A stretch of DNA of 64,000 nucleotides, from NCBI RefSeq assembly GCF_006715145.1, contig NZ_VFMR01000001.1, positions 3,286,001-3,350,000 on the forward strand. The letters are read 5' to 3'. This document shows, one piece after another, positions 25,260-34,404 of the stretch. The notes below the pieces were generated by a model, which was not told where the DNA came from, searched no databases, and saw nothing but the letters and a program-made list of their open reading frames with translations. Every line of letters starts with the position of its first letter. Position 1 is the first letter of the stretch. The stretch comes from Microbacterium sp. SLBN-146 (GTDB taxonomy: Bacteria; Actinomycetota; Actinomycetes; Actinomycetales; Microbacteriaceae). Position numbers and translations under genes: made by a program.

Positions 25260-28058
25260 TCAGCCGCGCGGCTTCTCGACCATTTCGGTGGTCTCGATCT
25301 CGTCGCCGATCTGGATGTCGTTGTACTTGCCCAGTCCGATACCCGCCTCGAAGTCCGTCCGGACCTCGGTGACGTCGTCCTTGAAGCGACGGAGCGACTC
25401 GATCGCGAGACCGTCCGCGATGACGACGCCATCGCGGATGACGCGCGCCTTCGCGTTTCGCGTGATCGTGCCCGAGCGGACGATGACACCGGCGATGTTG
25501 CCGAACTTCGAGGAGCGGAACACCTCGCGGATCTCGGCGACACCCGACTGGACCTCTTCGTACTCCGGCTTGAGCAGGCCCTTGAGCGACTGCTCGACGT
25601 CATCGATCGCGTTGTAGATGACGGAGTAGAACCGGACGTCCACACCTTCACGGGCGGCGCGCTCGCGCGCCTTCGTGTCGGGACGGACGTTGAATCCGAT
25701 GACGATCGCGTTGTCGATCGTCGCGAGGTTGATGTCGGACTCGGTGATGGCTCCGACACCGCGGTGGATGATGCGCAGCTGCACCGAGTCATCGACCTCG
25801 ATCTTGAGCAGCGACTCTTCCAGCGCCTCGACGGCACCGGAGACGTCGCCCTTGATGATGAGGTTGAGCGACTCGACCTTGCCCTCTTCGAGAGCACGCG
25901 TGAAGTCCTCGAGCGAGATGCGCTTGCGAGCCTTCGCGAGCTGGGCGTTGCGCTCGGCTGCTTCACGCTTCTCGGCGATCTGGCGGGCCGTGCGGTCCTC
26001 CTCGGTCACGATGAACGTGTCACCGGCGCGCGGCACGGAGTTCAGACCCTGCACCTGGACGGGACGCGAGGGGTAGGCCTCGTCGACGGCGTCGCCGTTC
26101 TCGTCGATCATCGCGCGGACGCGGCCGTAAGCGGTGCCCGCCACGATCGCATCGCCGACGCGCAGCGTTCCCGACTGGATGAGCACCGTCGCGACGGAAC
26201 CGCGGCCCTTGTCGAGCTTCGCTTCGATCGCGACACCACGTGCCGCCTTGTTGGGGTTGGCCGTGAGGTCGAGACCTGCGTCGGCCGTCAGGAGGACGGC
26301 ATCCAGGAGTTCCTGGATGTTCGTGCCCTGGCGTGCCGAGACGTCGACGAACATGACGTCGCCGCCGTACTCCTCTGCGACGAGTCCGTACTCGGTCAAC
26401 TGCTGACGCACCTTGGCGGGATTCGCGTCGGGCTTGTCGACCTTGTTGACGGCGACCACGACCGGCACACCGGCGGCCTGCGCGTGGTTGAGCGCCTCCA
26501 CCGTCTGCGGCATGATGCCGTCGTCGGCGGCGACCACGAGGATCGCGATGTCGGTGACCTGCGCACCACGGGCACGCATGGCCGTGAAGGCCTCGTGACC
26601 GGGGGTGTCGATGAAGGTGATGGCACGATCGATGCCGTCGTGCTCGGTCCACACCTGGTATGCACCGATGTGCTGCGTGATCCCACCGGCCTCGCCGGCG
26701 ACGACGTTCGTCTGACGGATCGCATCGAGCAGTCGCGTCTTACCGTGGTCGACGTGACCCATGACGGTGACGACGGGCGGACGGATCTCGAGATCCTCTT
26801 CGTTCTCCGCTTCGAGCTCGGCATCGAGATCGAGACCGAAGCCCTCGAGGAGCTCCTTGTCTTCGTCCTCGGGCGAGACCATCTGGATCTTGTAGCCGAG
26901 CTCGGCGCCGAGAACCTCGAAGGTCGCTTCATCGAGCGATTCGGTGGCCGTGGCCATCTCACCGAGGTTGAACAGGATCGTCACGAGCGTGCCGGGCTGC
27001 ACCGTGTAGCCGTTGAGAGCTTCGAGCTTGTCGGCGAAGTCGGAGATCGACGCGCCGCGCCGGAGCCGGATGATCTCGCCGTTGCCCTTCTGGACGTTGA
27101 CGCCACCGACGATCGGCGCAGAGCGCATCTCGAACTCTTGACGCTTCGCCCTGCGCGACTTGCGCTGCTTGGACTTGCCGCCACCCTTACCGAATGCGCC
27201 GGCCGTGCCACCGCCGGGACCACGGCCGCGACCGCCGCCACCACCGGGGCGACCCGCGAAGCCACCGCCACCGGGTGCACCCGCACCGGGTGCGCCGGGA
27301 CGCTGGAAGCCACCGCCGCCACCGGGACGACCGGCACCGCCGGGACGCTGCTGGAACGGAGCGCCGGGACGACCGCCACCGCCGGGACGACCGGCACCGC
27401 CGGGACGCGGAGCGCCCGGACGGGGGGCGCCGGGGCGCGGAGCCTGGGGCCTGGGGATGTTGCCGGGGGAAGGACGCTGGCCCATCCCCTGTGCGGACGC
27501 GAAGGGGTTGTTGCCCGGGCGCGGTCCTGCCGGACGCTGGCCCATCCCCTGCGACGAGGCGAAGGGGTTGTTACCGGGACGCGGCGTGCCGCCGGGGCGC
27601 GGAGGCTGCGGCGTCCCGCCACCGGGCTTGGGGGCTGCGGCCTCGGCAGACGCCGCGGGAGTCTCGGGCGAAGCCTCGGGAGCCGCGGGGGCGGGTGCCG
27701 GTGCGGGCGACGCCTTCGGTGCGGCGGGAGCAGGGGATGCTGCGGGGGCTGCGGCCTCCGACGGAGCCGCAGGGGCGGCCGGAGCCGGAGCGGGTGCCGG
27801 TGTCGGCGCGGCCGGGCGAGCCGGGCCGGGGCGAGCCGCGGGGCCGGGCCTGCCGGCCGGGCGCGCGGGTGCCGCAGCGGGGGTGTTCGCGCCGTCGGCC
27901 TCGAGGGCCGCACGGAGCTTTCGAGCCACAGGAGGCTCGATCGTCGACGAGGGGCTCTTGACGAACTCGCCGAGCTCCTTCAGCTTGGCCAGTGCGACCT
28001 TGCTGTCGACGCCGAGTTCCGAGGCGATCTCGTGGACACGGGGTTTGGCATTTGCCAC
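25260..28058 (-). CDS. infB: translation initiation factor IF-2
   Basis: The GTPase that delivers fMet-tRNA to the 30S subunit and joins it to the 50S. The 932 residues comprise an IF2_N domain (1-50), a low-complexity Pro/Ala/Gly and Arg-Pro-Gly-rich linker of about 240 residues with repeated NNPFASxQGMGQR units, a basic segment, then the G domain (GHVDHGKT near residue 435, DTPGHEA, NKVDK) and domains II-IV. GTG 28058 has GGAGA upstream. Two mutually exclusive hairpins overlap this site (28069-28100), which may control translation of the factor. Confidence 0.95.
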   Translation of the reverse strand: MANAKPRVHEIASELGVDSKVALAKLKELGEFVKSPSSTIEPPVARKLRAALEADGANTPAAAPARPAGRPGPAARPGPARPAAPTPAPAPAPAAPAAPSEAAAPAASPAPAAPKASPAPAPAPAAPEASPETPAASAEAAAPKPGGGTPQPPRPGGTPRPGNNPFASSQGMGQRPAGPRPGNNPFASAQGMGQRPSPGNIPRPQAPRPGAPRPGAPRPGGAGRPGGGGRPGAPFQQRPGGAGRPGGGGGFQRPGAPGAGAPGGGGFAGRPGGGGGRGRGPGGGTAGAFGKGGGKSKQRKSRRAKRQEFEMRSAPIVGGVNVQKGNGEIIRLRRGASISDFADKLEALNGYTVQPGTLVTILFNLGEMATATESLDEATFEVLGAELGYKIQMVSPEDEDKELLEGFGLDLDAELEAENEEDLEIRPPVVTVMGHVDHGKTRLLDAIRQTNVVAGEAGGITQHIGAYQVWTEHDGIDRAITFIDTPGHEAFTAMRARGAQVTDIAILVVAADDGIMPQTVEALNHAQAAGVPVVVAVNKVDKPDANPAKVRQQLTEYGLVAEEYGGDVMFVDVSARQGTNIQELLDAVLLTADAGLDLTANPNKAARGVAIEAKLDKGRGSVATVLIQSGTLRVGDAIVAGTAYGRVRAMIDENGDAVDEAYPSRPVQVQGLNSVPRAGDTFIVTEEDRTARQIAEKREAAERNAQLAKARKRISLEDFTRALEEGKVESLNLIIKGDVSGAVEALEESLLKIEVDDSVQLRIIHRGVGAITESDINLATIDNAIVIGFNVRPDTKARERAAREGVDVRFYSVIYNAIDDVEQSLKGLLKPEYEEVQSGVAEIREVFRSSKFGNIAGVIVRSGTITRNAKARVIRDGVVIADGLAIESLRRFKDDVTEVRTDFEAGIGLGKYNDIQIGDEIETTEMVEKPRG

Positions 28059-28068
28059 TTGTTGTTCT

Positions 28069-28100
28069 CCAGTCTGGGGTCTGCCCAGACTGGGCAGACC
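28069..28100 (-). promoter_or_regulatory. alternative hairpins at the infB ribosome binding site
   Basis: Two stems compete in the rnpM-infB spacer. Stem H2 pairs GGTCTGCCCA with TGGGCAGACC (28100-28078, 10 bp, 3-nt loop). Stem H1 pairs CCAGTCTGGG with CCCAGACTGG (28093-28069, 10 bp, 5-nt loop). They share bases 28078 and 28084-28093, so only one can form. H1 takes the two G residues at the 5' end of the GGAGA site for infB, whereas H2 leaves it free. No U-tract follows, so a terminator role is unlikely. Confidence 0.55.
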
Positions 28101-28118
28101 ACTATTCGCGGACGGGAC

Positions 28119-28391
28119 TCATTTCGAGCCGTTCACTTTGTTTCCATAGCCGTTCAGCCGTTTCTCGATGGTCTGCGTGTCGAGCGAGCCCGACACACGG
28201 AGTGCGCGTACGAAAGCCCGGCGCCGCACTGCGGCATCCATGCATTCTTGTGTCGGATGCACCCACGCTCCCCGCCCCGGCAGAATCGCTCGCTCATCTA
28301 TGACGAGGATCGAATCGTGGGAGACCACTCTCAGAAGAGCGGACCGGGATGAGCGCGCGCGACAACCGACGCACGTTCGTACGGGTTCCAT
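28119..28391 (-). CDS. rnpM: RNase P modulator RnpM (YlxR, DUF448)
   Basis: A 90-residue basic protein with CVGCR at residues 7-11 and GRGAWVHP, the family signature. Members bind RNase P RNA and tune tRNA precursor processing in Bacillus. Located between nusA and infB as in most bacteria. Confidence 0.9.
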   Translation of the reverse strand: MEPVRTCVGCRARSSRSALLRVVSHDSILVIDERAILPGRGAWVHPTQECMDAAVRRRAFVRALRVSGSLDTQTIEKRLNGYGNKVNGSK

Positions 28392-28422
28392 GGTACACCT
28401 CGACCAGGCCGCGCCGGGCGGC

Positions 28423-29409
28423 CTAGCCTTCCAGCACGCTGTCGGGCTGGATGTCGATCTTGGCCCCCGTGAGCTTTGCGGCGAGGCGCGCGTTCTGCCC
28501 CTCCTTGCCGATCGCGAGCGAGAGCTGGTAGTCGGGGACGAGCGCCCGGACGGCCTTGCTCGACGCGTCGAGGATGAAGCTCGACGTCACCTTGGCGGGC
28601 GACAGCGCGTTGGCCACGAACTTCGCGAGTTCGGGGTCGTAGTCCACGATGTCGATCTTCTCGCCGTGCAGTTCCTCGGTGACAGCACGCACACGACGTC
28701 CGAGCTCGCCGATGCACGCGCCCTTGGCGTTGATCGAGGGATCGTTCGCCTTGACGGCGATCTTCGTACGGTGGCCCGCCTCGCGCGCGAGCGACACGAT
28801 CTCGACGAGTCCGTTCGCGATCTCGGGAACCTCGAGCGCGAAGAGCTTGCGGACGAGGCCGGGGTGCGTGCGGGAGACCGTGATCTGCGGTCCCTTCGTG
28901 CCCTTCGACACGCCCGTCACGTAGACGCGCAGTCGGGACCCGTGGGCGTACTCCTCGCCCGGCACCTGCTCCTCGGGCGGAAGGATCGCCTCGACGGTTC
29001 CGAGGTCGACGTGCACCATTCGGGGGTTCGGTCCCTGCTGCACGATACCCGCGACGATGTCGCCTTCGCGGCCGCGGAACTCGCCCAGCACCGCGTCGTC
29101 GGCGATGTCGCGCAGTCGCTGGCTGATGACCTGCTTCGCGGCGAACGCGGCGATGCGCCCGAAGTCCTCGGGTGTGGACTCCTCCTCGCCGATGACGACG
29201 TCGTCCTCATCCAGAAGGGGCACGAAGACCGCGACGTGACCCGTCTTGCGATCCAGTTCGGCGCGGGCGCCGTCCGGCAGCGTGCCCGTCGGCGAGGTGT
29301 GCTTGGCGTAGGCGGTGAGAATCGCCTGCTCGATGATGCGGACGAGTTCGTCGAAGGGGATCTCCTTCTCACGCTCGACGGTCCGAAGCAAAGCGAGATC
29401 GATATCCAC
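28423..29409 (-). CDS. nusA: transcription termination/antitermination factor NusA
   Basis: A 328-residue transcription factor with an N-terminal RNA-polymerase-binding domain (ALLRTVEREKEIPFDELV), an S1 domain (about 110-180, REGDIVAGIV), and two KH domains (GACIGELGRRVRAV and LAIGKEGQNARLAA). There is no acidic C-terminal repeat, as usual in actinobacteria. The start is the GTG at 29409 rather than the longer frame, because GGAGG lies 7-8 nt before it and the protein then opens with the usual helix. rnpM follows after 31 bp. No rimP gene precedes it. Confidence 0.93.
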   Translation of the reverse strand: MDIDLALLRTVEREKEIPFDELVRIIEQAILTAYAKHTSPTGTLPDGARAELDRKTGHVAVFVPLLDEDDVVIGEEESTPEDFGRIAAFAAKQVISQRLRDIADDAVLGEFRGREGDIVAGIVQQGPNPRMVHVDLGTVEAILPPEEQVPGEEYAHGSRLRVYVTGVSKGTKGPQITVSRTHPGLVRKLFALEVPEIANGLVEIVSLAREAGHRTKIAVKANDPSINAKGACIGELGRRVRAVTEELHGEKIDIVDYDPELAKFVANALSPAKVTSSFILDASSKAVRALVPDYQLSLAIGKEGQNARLAAKLTGAKIDIQPDSVLEG

Positions 29410-29514
29410 GATGGGGCCTCCGTATTCAGCTCTCACCGGCGCGAGTTGCGAGCACCGGAACCATCCCACGTTACCGGATGCCGCCACCGCCGGCCCTGGG
29501 AAGGCGCCGAACGG

Positions 29515-31332
29515 TCATCGCGCGCAGTCGTCGTACGGCTCGCCGTCGCTGCTGAGCACCGTTTCCGTCCACGAGATCAGGACCGGCAGGAAGCTCGAGC
29601 CTGGCAGCAGGGTGCCCAGATGGTCGTACCCGCGGTAGACGAGACGCCGCGCCTGTCCGCCTTCCTCGCACACCTGCGCGAAGAACTCCTCCTGGAGGTG
29701 CGGGGGGATGACTTCGTCCTCGTCGCCCCACACCATCAGGAGCGGCACGTCCCATGGCCCGGTCGCGGCATTGGCCGCCAACCGCTCACCCAAGGGGCCC
29801 CTCGTGAGGTCGCCGACGTAGAGGGGACGGTCCTCGGACACCCCGAGAGCCGTCGCGACCGAGACGACGACACCGGGGTCGCTCGGGCACCGCTGCGTCA
29901 TCTCACGCACGATGGCTTCCGCGCCGGGAGCGACGTAGCGACCGAGGTCGACGTCGTCGTACGTGTCCGCGTAGGGCACGAGCACCCACGAGGTGAGGAT
30001 CGACAGGAGCGCGTCATCGGAGCGCTTGGGCAGTTCCTCGGCGAGCGCGAGGGGGTCGGACACGGGTGCGAGCACAGCGGTGCCGCGCATGACGATGTCG
30101 GAGGCGTACTCGGGCGCGATCTTCGACATCCACAGCGCCGCATGCCCCCCTTGCGAATGTCCCCACGCGACGGTGCGCCGCGAGAGCACGGGCCCGTCGA
30201 GCTCTCGCGCGGCGAGGACGGCGTCGAGCGAAGATCGCGCTTCGCCTCGACCGATGAGGTACGGGAAGACTCCCGGCGCACCTTGCCCGGAGTAGTCGGA
30301 TGCCACGACGACCCAGCCGCGATCGAGGGCGTCGTTGAGCGCGGGGATCGCCCACCGCGTCGCAGAGGCATCCCGCAGACTCGGCGCGCATCCGCGCGCG
30401 ACCCCGGTCGTGCCGTGGTTCCAGGCGATGACGGGTCGAGGGCCGGGCGGCGGGTCGTCCGGGACGATCACGAGTGCGCTCGCGACGGCCGGCTGGCCGA
30501 GGGCGTCACGCGTCGTGTAGAGGATGCGCGTCACGGAGGCATCCGGTGGATTCTGTCCCTGGAACTCGTCGAAGCGGATCAGTCGTCCGTGGTCGTAGGG
30601 CACGAGGGCGGGCGGGTCGTAGAAGGCATCGACCACGGTGGCCCGCTCGAGCAGCCATTCGTTGGCCCACCAGCCGCCCACCGCGGCGGTCACCAGGACG
30701 GCGCACAGCGCGTAGCGTCCGGCCGCGGTCCACGCCTGGACTCGTCGCGTGGGCTTCGCCTCGGGAGCATCCTTACCGGCCTGACGAAGCCCACGGACGG
30801 CACGAACGATCGTCGTGATGCCGAAGAGGACCGTCCTCACCCCGAAGACGATCGCCACGACGAGGATCGAGACGTCGGGCCATGTGAGCGCGAGGACACC
30901 GAACGCGATCTGCGCGCCGCCCCACACCGCGGCGAGAACCCTCCTGCTCGCCCCGCGGACGACGAACGCATCGAAGATCGAGGCCAGCCCGCCCAGCATC
31001 AGCAGATACGCCAGAACTCCCGGGAGGAGTTCGAGACTGCGCCCGAGCCCGACGAGGATCGCGACACCGGCGAGTGCCCAGACGGCAGCGAGGATGCGGC
31101 GTGCCCATCCTGCGTCTCGACCGGTGAGCTCGGCGATTCCCGATGCGATGGCACTGAGGCCCACGTAGATCGTCAGGACGACGAGGGACGTGAGCGGGCG
31201 CGTGACGATGAGCAACCCGAGGAGGAGGGCGAGGGCTCCCACGATGAGCAGCGCGAGCGGAGGGGCTCCGGCGAGCAGCCGCGGCAGAGCGCTCCACCGC
31301 GGTCCCCACCGGCTCCGCGACGCTCGTTTCAC
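29515..31332 (-). CDS. DUF308 membrane domain fused to a secretory-lipase-type alpha/beta hydrolase
   Basis: A 605-residue fusion. Residues about 25-190 hold six hydrophobic segments of the HdeD/DUF308 type (LVVLTIYVGLSAIASGIAEL, TVLFGITTIVRAVRGLRQ); a further segment near 207-222 leads to a large hydrolase domain. The hydrolase has the nucleophile elbow WGHSQGGH, an acid in WGDEDEVIP, and a histidine in GYDHLGT, and resembles secretory lipases (AWNHGTTG). The hydrolase probably faces outside. GTG 31332 has TAGAAT 7 nt upstream. Substrate unknown. Confidence 0.8.
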   Translation of the reverse strand: MKRASRSRWGPRWSALPRLLAGAPPLALLIVGALALLLGLLIVTRPLTSLVVLTIYVGLSAIASGIAELTGRDAGWARRILAAVWALAGVAILVGLGRSLELLPGVLAYLLMLGGLASIFDAFVVRGASRRVLAAVWGGAQIAFGVLALTWPDVSILVVAIVFGVRTVLFGITTIVRAVRGLRQAGKDAPEAKPTRRVQAWTAAGRYALCAVLVTAAVGGWWANEWLLERATVVDAFYDPPALVPYDHGRLIRFDEFQGQNPPDASVTRILYTTRDALGQPAVASALVIVPDDPPPGPRPVIAWNHGTTGVARGCAPSLRDASATRWAIPALNDALDRGWVVVASDYSGQGAPGVFPYLIGRGEARSSLDAVLAARELDGPVLSRRTVAWGHSQGGHAALWMSKIAPEYASDIVMRGTAVLAPVSDPLALAEELPKRSDDALLSILTSWVLVPYADTYDDVDLGRYVAPGAEAIVREMTQRCPSDPGVVVSVATALGVSEDRPLYVGDLTRGPLGERLAANAATGPWDVPLLMVWGDEDEVIPPHLQEEFFAQVCEEGGQARRLVYRGYDHLGTLLPGSSFLPVLISWTETVLSSDGEPYDDCAR

Positions 31333-31339
31333 CGTCCCG

Positions 31340-31345
31340 ATTCTA
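31340..31345 (-). promoter_or_regulatory. -10 box of the DUF308-hydrolase gene (leaderless start)
   Basis: TAGAAT on the minus strand, 7 nt before the GTG at 31332. Confidence 0.5.
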
Positions 31346-31409
31346 GATCGGGCGCACGAAGCGGCACGGCCACTCGGTGTCGTGGTGGCGTGGCTCAGGC
31401 CTCGACCGC

Positions 31410-31415
31410 CATACT
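31410..31415 (+). promoter_or_regulatory. -10 box of the alanine symporter gene (leaderless start)
   Basis: CATACT lies 6 nt before the ATG at 31422; it deviates from TANNNT at its first base. No ribosome binding site separates them. Confidence 0.35.
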
Positions 31416-31421
31416 GACGCC

Positions 31422-32927
31422 ATGAACGAGATCAACGACTGGCTCGTGACGTGGGGCGACAACCTCTGGACGTGGATCGTCCTTCCTGTCGTCGTGGGTC
31501 TCGGCATCTACTTCACGGTTCGATCGGGCGTCGTGCAGTTCCGGCTCATCCCCGAGATGTTCCGCACCCTCACCGACAAGACGCCCCGCACGGACTCGGG
31601 CGAGCCGCAGTCGGTCTCGGCGTTCCAGGCGTTCACGATCTCGGCGGCCTCCCGCGTGGGCGTCGGCAACATCGCCGGCGTCGGAACGGCGATCGCTCTG
31701 GGCGGTCCCGGCGCGGTGTTCTGGATGTGGCTCATGGCCTTCATCGGCGGCGCCTCGAGCTTCATCGAGTCCTCGCTCGCACAGCTCTACAAGACCCGCG
31801 ACACCGACGGATTCCGCGGCGGACCCGCGTACTACATGGAGCGGGGACTCGGGGCGCGGTGGATGGGCATCCTCTTCGCCGTCATCCTCATCGTCTGCTT
31901 CCCGTTCGCCTTCAGCTCGCTCCAGGCCAACACGATCACCGCGACGCTCGCCTCTTCGCTCGGCAGTGACCCCGACGGATGGCTCGCGTGGGTCGTCGGC
32001 GGTGCGATCGCCCTGCTGACGGGGCTCGTGGTGTTCGGAGGCGTCCGCCGGATCGCCTCGGTCACCCAGACCCTCGTTCCCGCGATGGCTCTTCTGTACC
32101 TGCTGCTCGGACTCGTCGTCGTCGCCCTCCACATCGACCGGCTCCCCGCCGTGTTCGCGGAGATCTTCACGCAGGCATGGGGATTCAACGAGGTCGTGGG
32201 GGCCGCCTTCGGCTACATCATCCTGACGGGCATCCGCCGCGGGATGTTCTCGAACGAGGCGGGCCTCGGCTCGGCGCCGAACGCCGGAGCATCCGCCGCC
32301 GTCACCCACCCCGTCAAGCAGGGTCTCGTCCAGACGCTCGGCGTGTACTTCGACACCTTCCTCGTCTGCTCGATCACGGCCTTCATCATCCTCGTGTCCG
32401 TGCCCGACCTCGCCTCCGCGGAGCGCGGCATCGGTCTGACACAGGGGGCGCTCGTGGGGACCCTCGGCGAATGGTCCAACATCGCGCTCAGCGTCATCAT
32501 CTTCCTGCTGGCCTTCTCCTCGATCCTCGGTAACTACTACTACGGCGAGTCCAATATCGAATTCATCACGCCGAGGCGGAGCATCCTGACGGCCTATCGG
32601 ATCCTCGTCATCGTCGCCGTGCTCGCCGGATCGGTCGCGGGCGCGGACCTCGTGTGGAGCTTCGCCGACGGGGTGATGGGCCTCATGGCTCTCACGAACC
32701 TCGTCGCCATCGCACTGCTGTCCGGTGTCGCATTCCGTCTGCTCAAGGACTACACACGCCAACGACGCGAGGGTCGCGACCCCGTCTTCACGAGGGATCG
32801 GCTCCCGGGGGTCCGCGGTATCGAGCTGTGGGAGGACGAGCTGAGCGTCACGGGTCCGCTCGACATCGTCGTCAAGCGACGCCAGAGCGAGAAGCACCGC
32901 GATCACCTGCACGGCCGCGAAGGATGA
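31422..32927 (+). CDS. alanine/glycine:cation symporter (AGCS family)
   Basis: A 501-residue sodium-coupled amino-acid transporter with about 11 hydrophobic helices. Signatures: SRVGVGNIAGVGTAIALGGPGAVFWMW near 80, GPAYYMERG, and FSNEAGLGSAPNAGAS around 280. The C-terminal 45 residues are charged and cytoplasmic. The start at 31422 is chosen over an upstream in-frame Met because of the -10 box placement. Neighbours do not reveal the substrate; alanine fits the alanine dehydrogenase at 52.8 kb. Confidence 0.92.
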   Translation: MNEINDWLVTWGDNLWTWIVLPVVVGLGIYFTVRSGVVQFRLIPEMFRTLTDKTPRTDSGEPQSVSAFQAFTISAASRVGVGNIAGVGTAIALGGPGAVFWMWLMAFIGGASSFIESSLAQLYKTRDTDGFRGGPAYYMERGLGARWMGILFAVILIVCFPFAFSSLQANTITATLASSLGSDPDGWLAWVVGGAIALLTGLVVFGGVRRIASVTQTLVPAMALLYLLLGLVVVALHIDRLPAVFAEIFTQAWGFNEVVGAAFGYIILTGIRRGMFSNEAGLGSAPNAGASAAVTHPVKQGLVQTLGVYFDTFLVCSITAFIILVSVPDLASAERGIGLTQGALVGTLGEWSNIALSVIIFLLAFSSILGNYYYGESNIEFITPRRSILTAYRILVIVAVLAGSVAGADLVWSFADGVMGLMALTNLVAIALLSGVAFRLLKDYTRQRREGRDPVFTRDRLPGVRGIELWEDELSVTGPLDIVVKRRQSEKHRDHLHGREG

Positions 32928-32949
32928 TCGGCGGGGCGCCCGCCTGTTC

Positions 32950-32955
32950 TAGAGT
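32950..32955 (+). promoter_or_regulatory. -10 box of the DUF1206 gene (leaderless start)
   Basis: TAGAGT lies 6 nt before the GTG at 32962. An AGGA touches the GTG with no spacing, so it cannot act as a ribosome binding site. Confidence 0.55.
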
Positions 32956-32961
32956 CCAGGA

Positions 32962-33780
32962 GTGACCGACGCCGTCAAGGATGCCGCGCGAACCGCTGAA
33001 TCGAGCGTCGCCTTCCGCGTACTCGCCCGCAGCGGCTTCGCTGCGAACGGTCTGGTGCACCTCCTCCTCGGCACGATCGTGATCGCCGTCGCCCTCGGTG
33101 CGGAGGGGAACGCGGATCAAGCCGGCGCATTCACCGCGATCGCGAGAGCACCCCTGGGGTTCGCTGCGCTCTGGCTCCTCGCGATCGGTCTGGTGGCACT
33201 CGGCCTGTGGCACGCGGCGGAAGCGATCCTCGCGCGCGCTCCGGGGAAGGACATCACGGCGGATGCCCGAAAGTGGGGCCTTCGCATCTCGGAAGGGGGT
33301 CAGGCGCTCATCTTCGCCACCCTCGGCATCCTCTCCGCGGCGGTCGCGCTGGGGGCGCGGCCGAACGGCGAGGAGGCCGCGGAGGGAGCGAGCCGCGGGA
33401 TCCTCACGGTGTTCGGCGGCTCCATCGTGCTCGGACTCGTCGGACTCGGGATCGGAATCGGGGGGATCTCCTTCATCGTCATGGGCTTTCTCCGCAGCTT
33501 CCACAAGAAGGTCGACATCCCACCTGGACCTTTCGGAAAGGGCATCACGGTGCTCGGTGTCGTCGGCTTCATCGCCAAGGGGATCGCGCTCGTGATCGTC
33601 GGCATCCTCCTCGGCGTCGCTGCCGTCACGCTGGATCCCGAGACCGCGGGCGGGATCGACGGTGCCGTGCAGGCCCTCCTCGCACTCACTTACGGTCCGT
33701 GGCTCGCGGGCGCGGTCGGCGCAGGCTTCGTCGCCTACGCGGTGTTCTGCCTCTTCCGCGCCCGCTACGCGCGGATGTGA
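32962..33780 (+). CDS. DUF1206 membrane protein
   Basis: A 272-residue protein with six hydrophobic segments in three repeating pairs, each pair opening with the same kind of phrase (ARSGFAANGLVHLLLG, KWGLRISEGGQALIFATLG, TVLGVVGFIAKGIALVIVG), which is the DUF1206 three-fold repeat. Function unknown; the family is common in actinobacteria. Confidence 0.88.
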   Translation: MTDAVKDAARTAESSVAFRVLARSGFAANGLVHLLLGTIVIAVALGAEGNADQAGAFTAIARAPLGFAALWLLAIGLVALGLWHAAEAILARAPGKDITADARKWGLRISEGGQALIFATLGILSAAVALGARPNGEEAAEGASRGILTVFGGSIVLGLVGLGIGIGGISFIVMGFLRSFHKKVDIPPGPFGKGITVLGVVGFIAKGIALVIVGILLGVAAVTLDPETAGGIDGAVQALLALTYGPWLAGAVGAGFVAYAVFCLFRARYARM

Positions 33781-33870
33781 GGCGAGCCCTTCGCCGTCCG
33801 CTTCGTAGGCCGCGGCATCCCCTGTGTCAATCCCCTGCCGTGAGAACGATGCCGGGCGCACAGTCGTGAC

Positions 33871-34386
33871 ATGAGCGAGAACCGACCGAATGAGATCACC
33901 GGGCCCGAGACGAGAGCGCGCGTCAAGGAGCTCGTCGAAGACATCGACTTCACGATGCTGACGACGCAGGATGCCGCGGGGAATCTCGTGAGCAGGCCCA
34001 TGAGCACGCGACAGATGGACGAGGCGGGGAACATCTGGTTCTTCACCCTCGACGACACGAAGAAGGTCGAAGAGGCCGAAGCCGACCACCACGTGGGCCT
34101 CTCCTACCTCGACGCGAAGGGCCATCGCTATGTGTCCGTCGCCGGCCGTGCGCGCACCGTCGACGATCGGGCGAAGATGGAGGAGCTCTACTCGCCCTCG
34201 CTGGACATCTGGTTCGAAGACGGCCTCGACACCGCGGGAATCACCCTGCTGAAGGTGACTCCCGTCGAGTGCGAGTTCTGGGAGCCTCGGCACGGGACGC
34301 TCGCTGCGGCCGCGGGCATGCTGAAGGCCCTCGTGACCCGTGACACCCCTGACGACATGATGAACCACGGCCGGGTCACGTTCTAG
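33871..34386 (+). CDS. pyridoxamine 5'-phosphate oxidase-fold protein, general stress protein 26 type
   Basis: A 171-residue split-barrel flavin-binding protein with FTMLTTQDAAGNLVSRPMS, the NIWFFTLDDTKKVEEAEADHHVGLSY strand-turn, and VSVAGRAR. It is of the stress-type PPOX group that can bind FMN, FAD or F420; which cofactor is not evident. No clear ribosome binding site precedes its ATG. Confidence 0.85.
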   Translation: MSENRPNEITGPETRARVKELVEDIDFTMLTTQDAAGNLVSRPMSTRQMDEAGNIWFFTLDDTKKVEEAEADHHVGLSYLDAKGHRYVSVAGRARTVDDRAKMEELYSPSLDIWFEDGLDTAGITLLKVTPVECEFWEPRHGTLAAAAGMLKALVTRDTPDDMMNHGRVTF

Positions 34387-34404
34387 ACCCGTCCGCGCTG
34401 CCGG

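Noticed and set aside
25194..28352. A 1052-residue open frame on the plus strand opposite infB
   Set aside because: It is antisense to infB, which has full domain motifs and a ribosome binding site. The frame is open only because the G+C bias removes stops; its translation is a run of Arg, Gly and Thr repeats.
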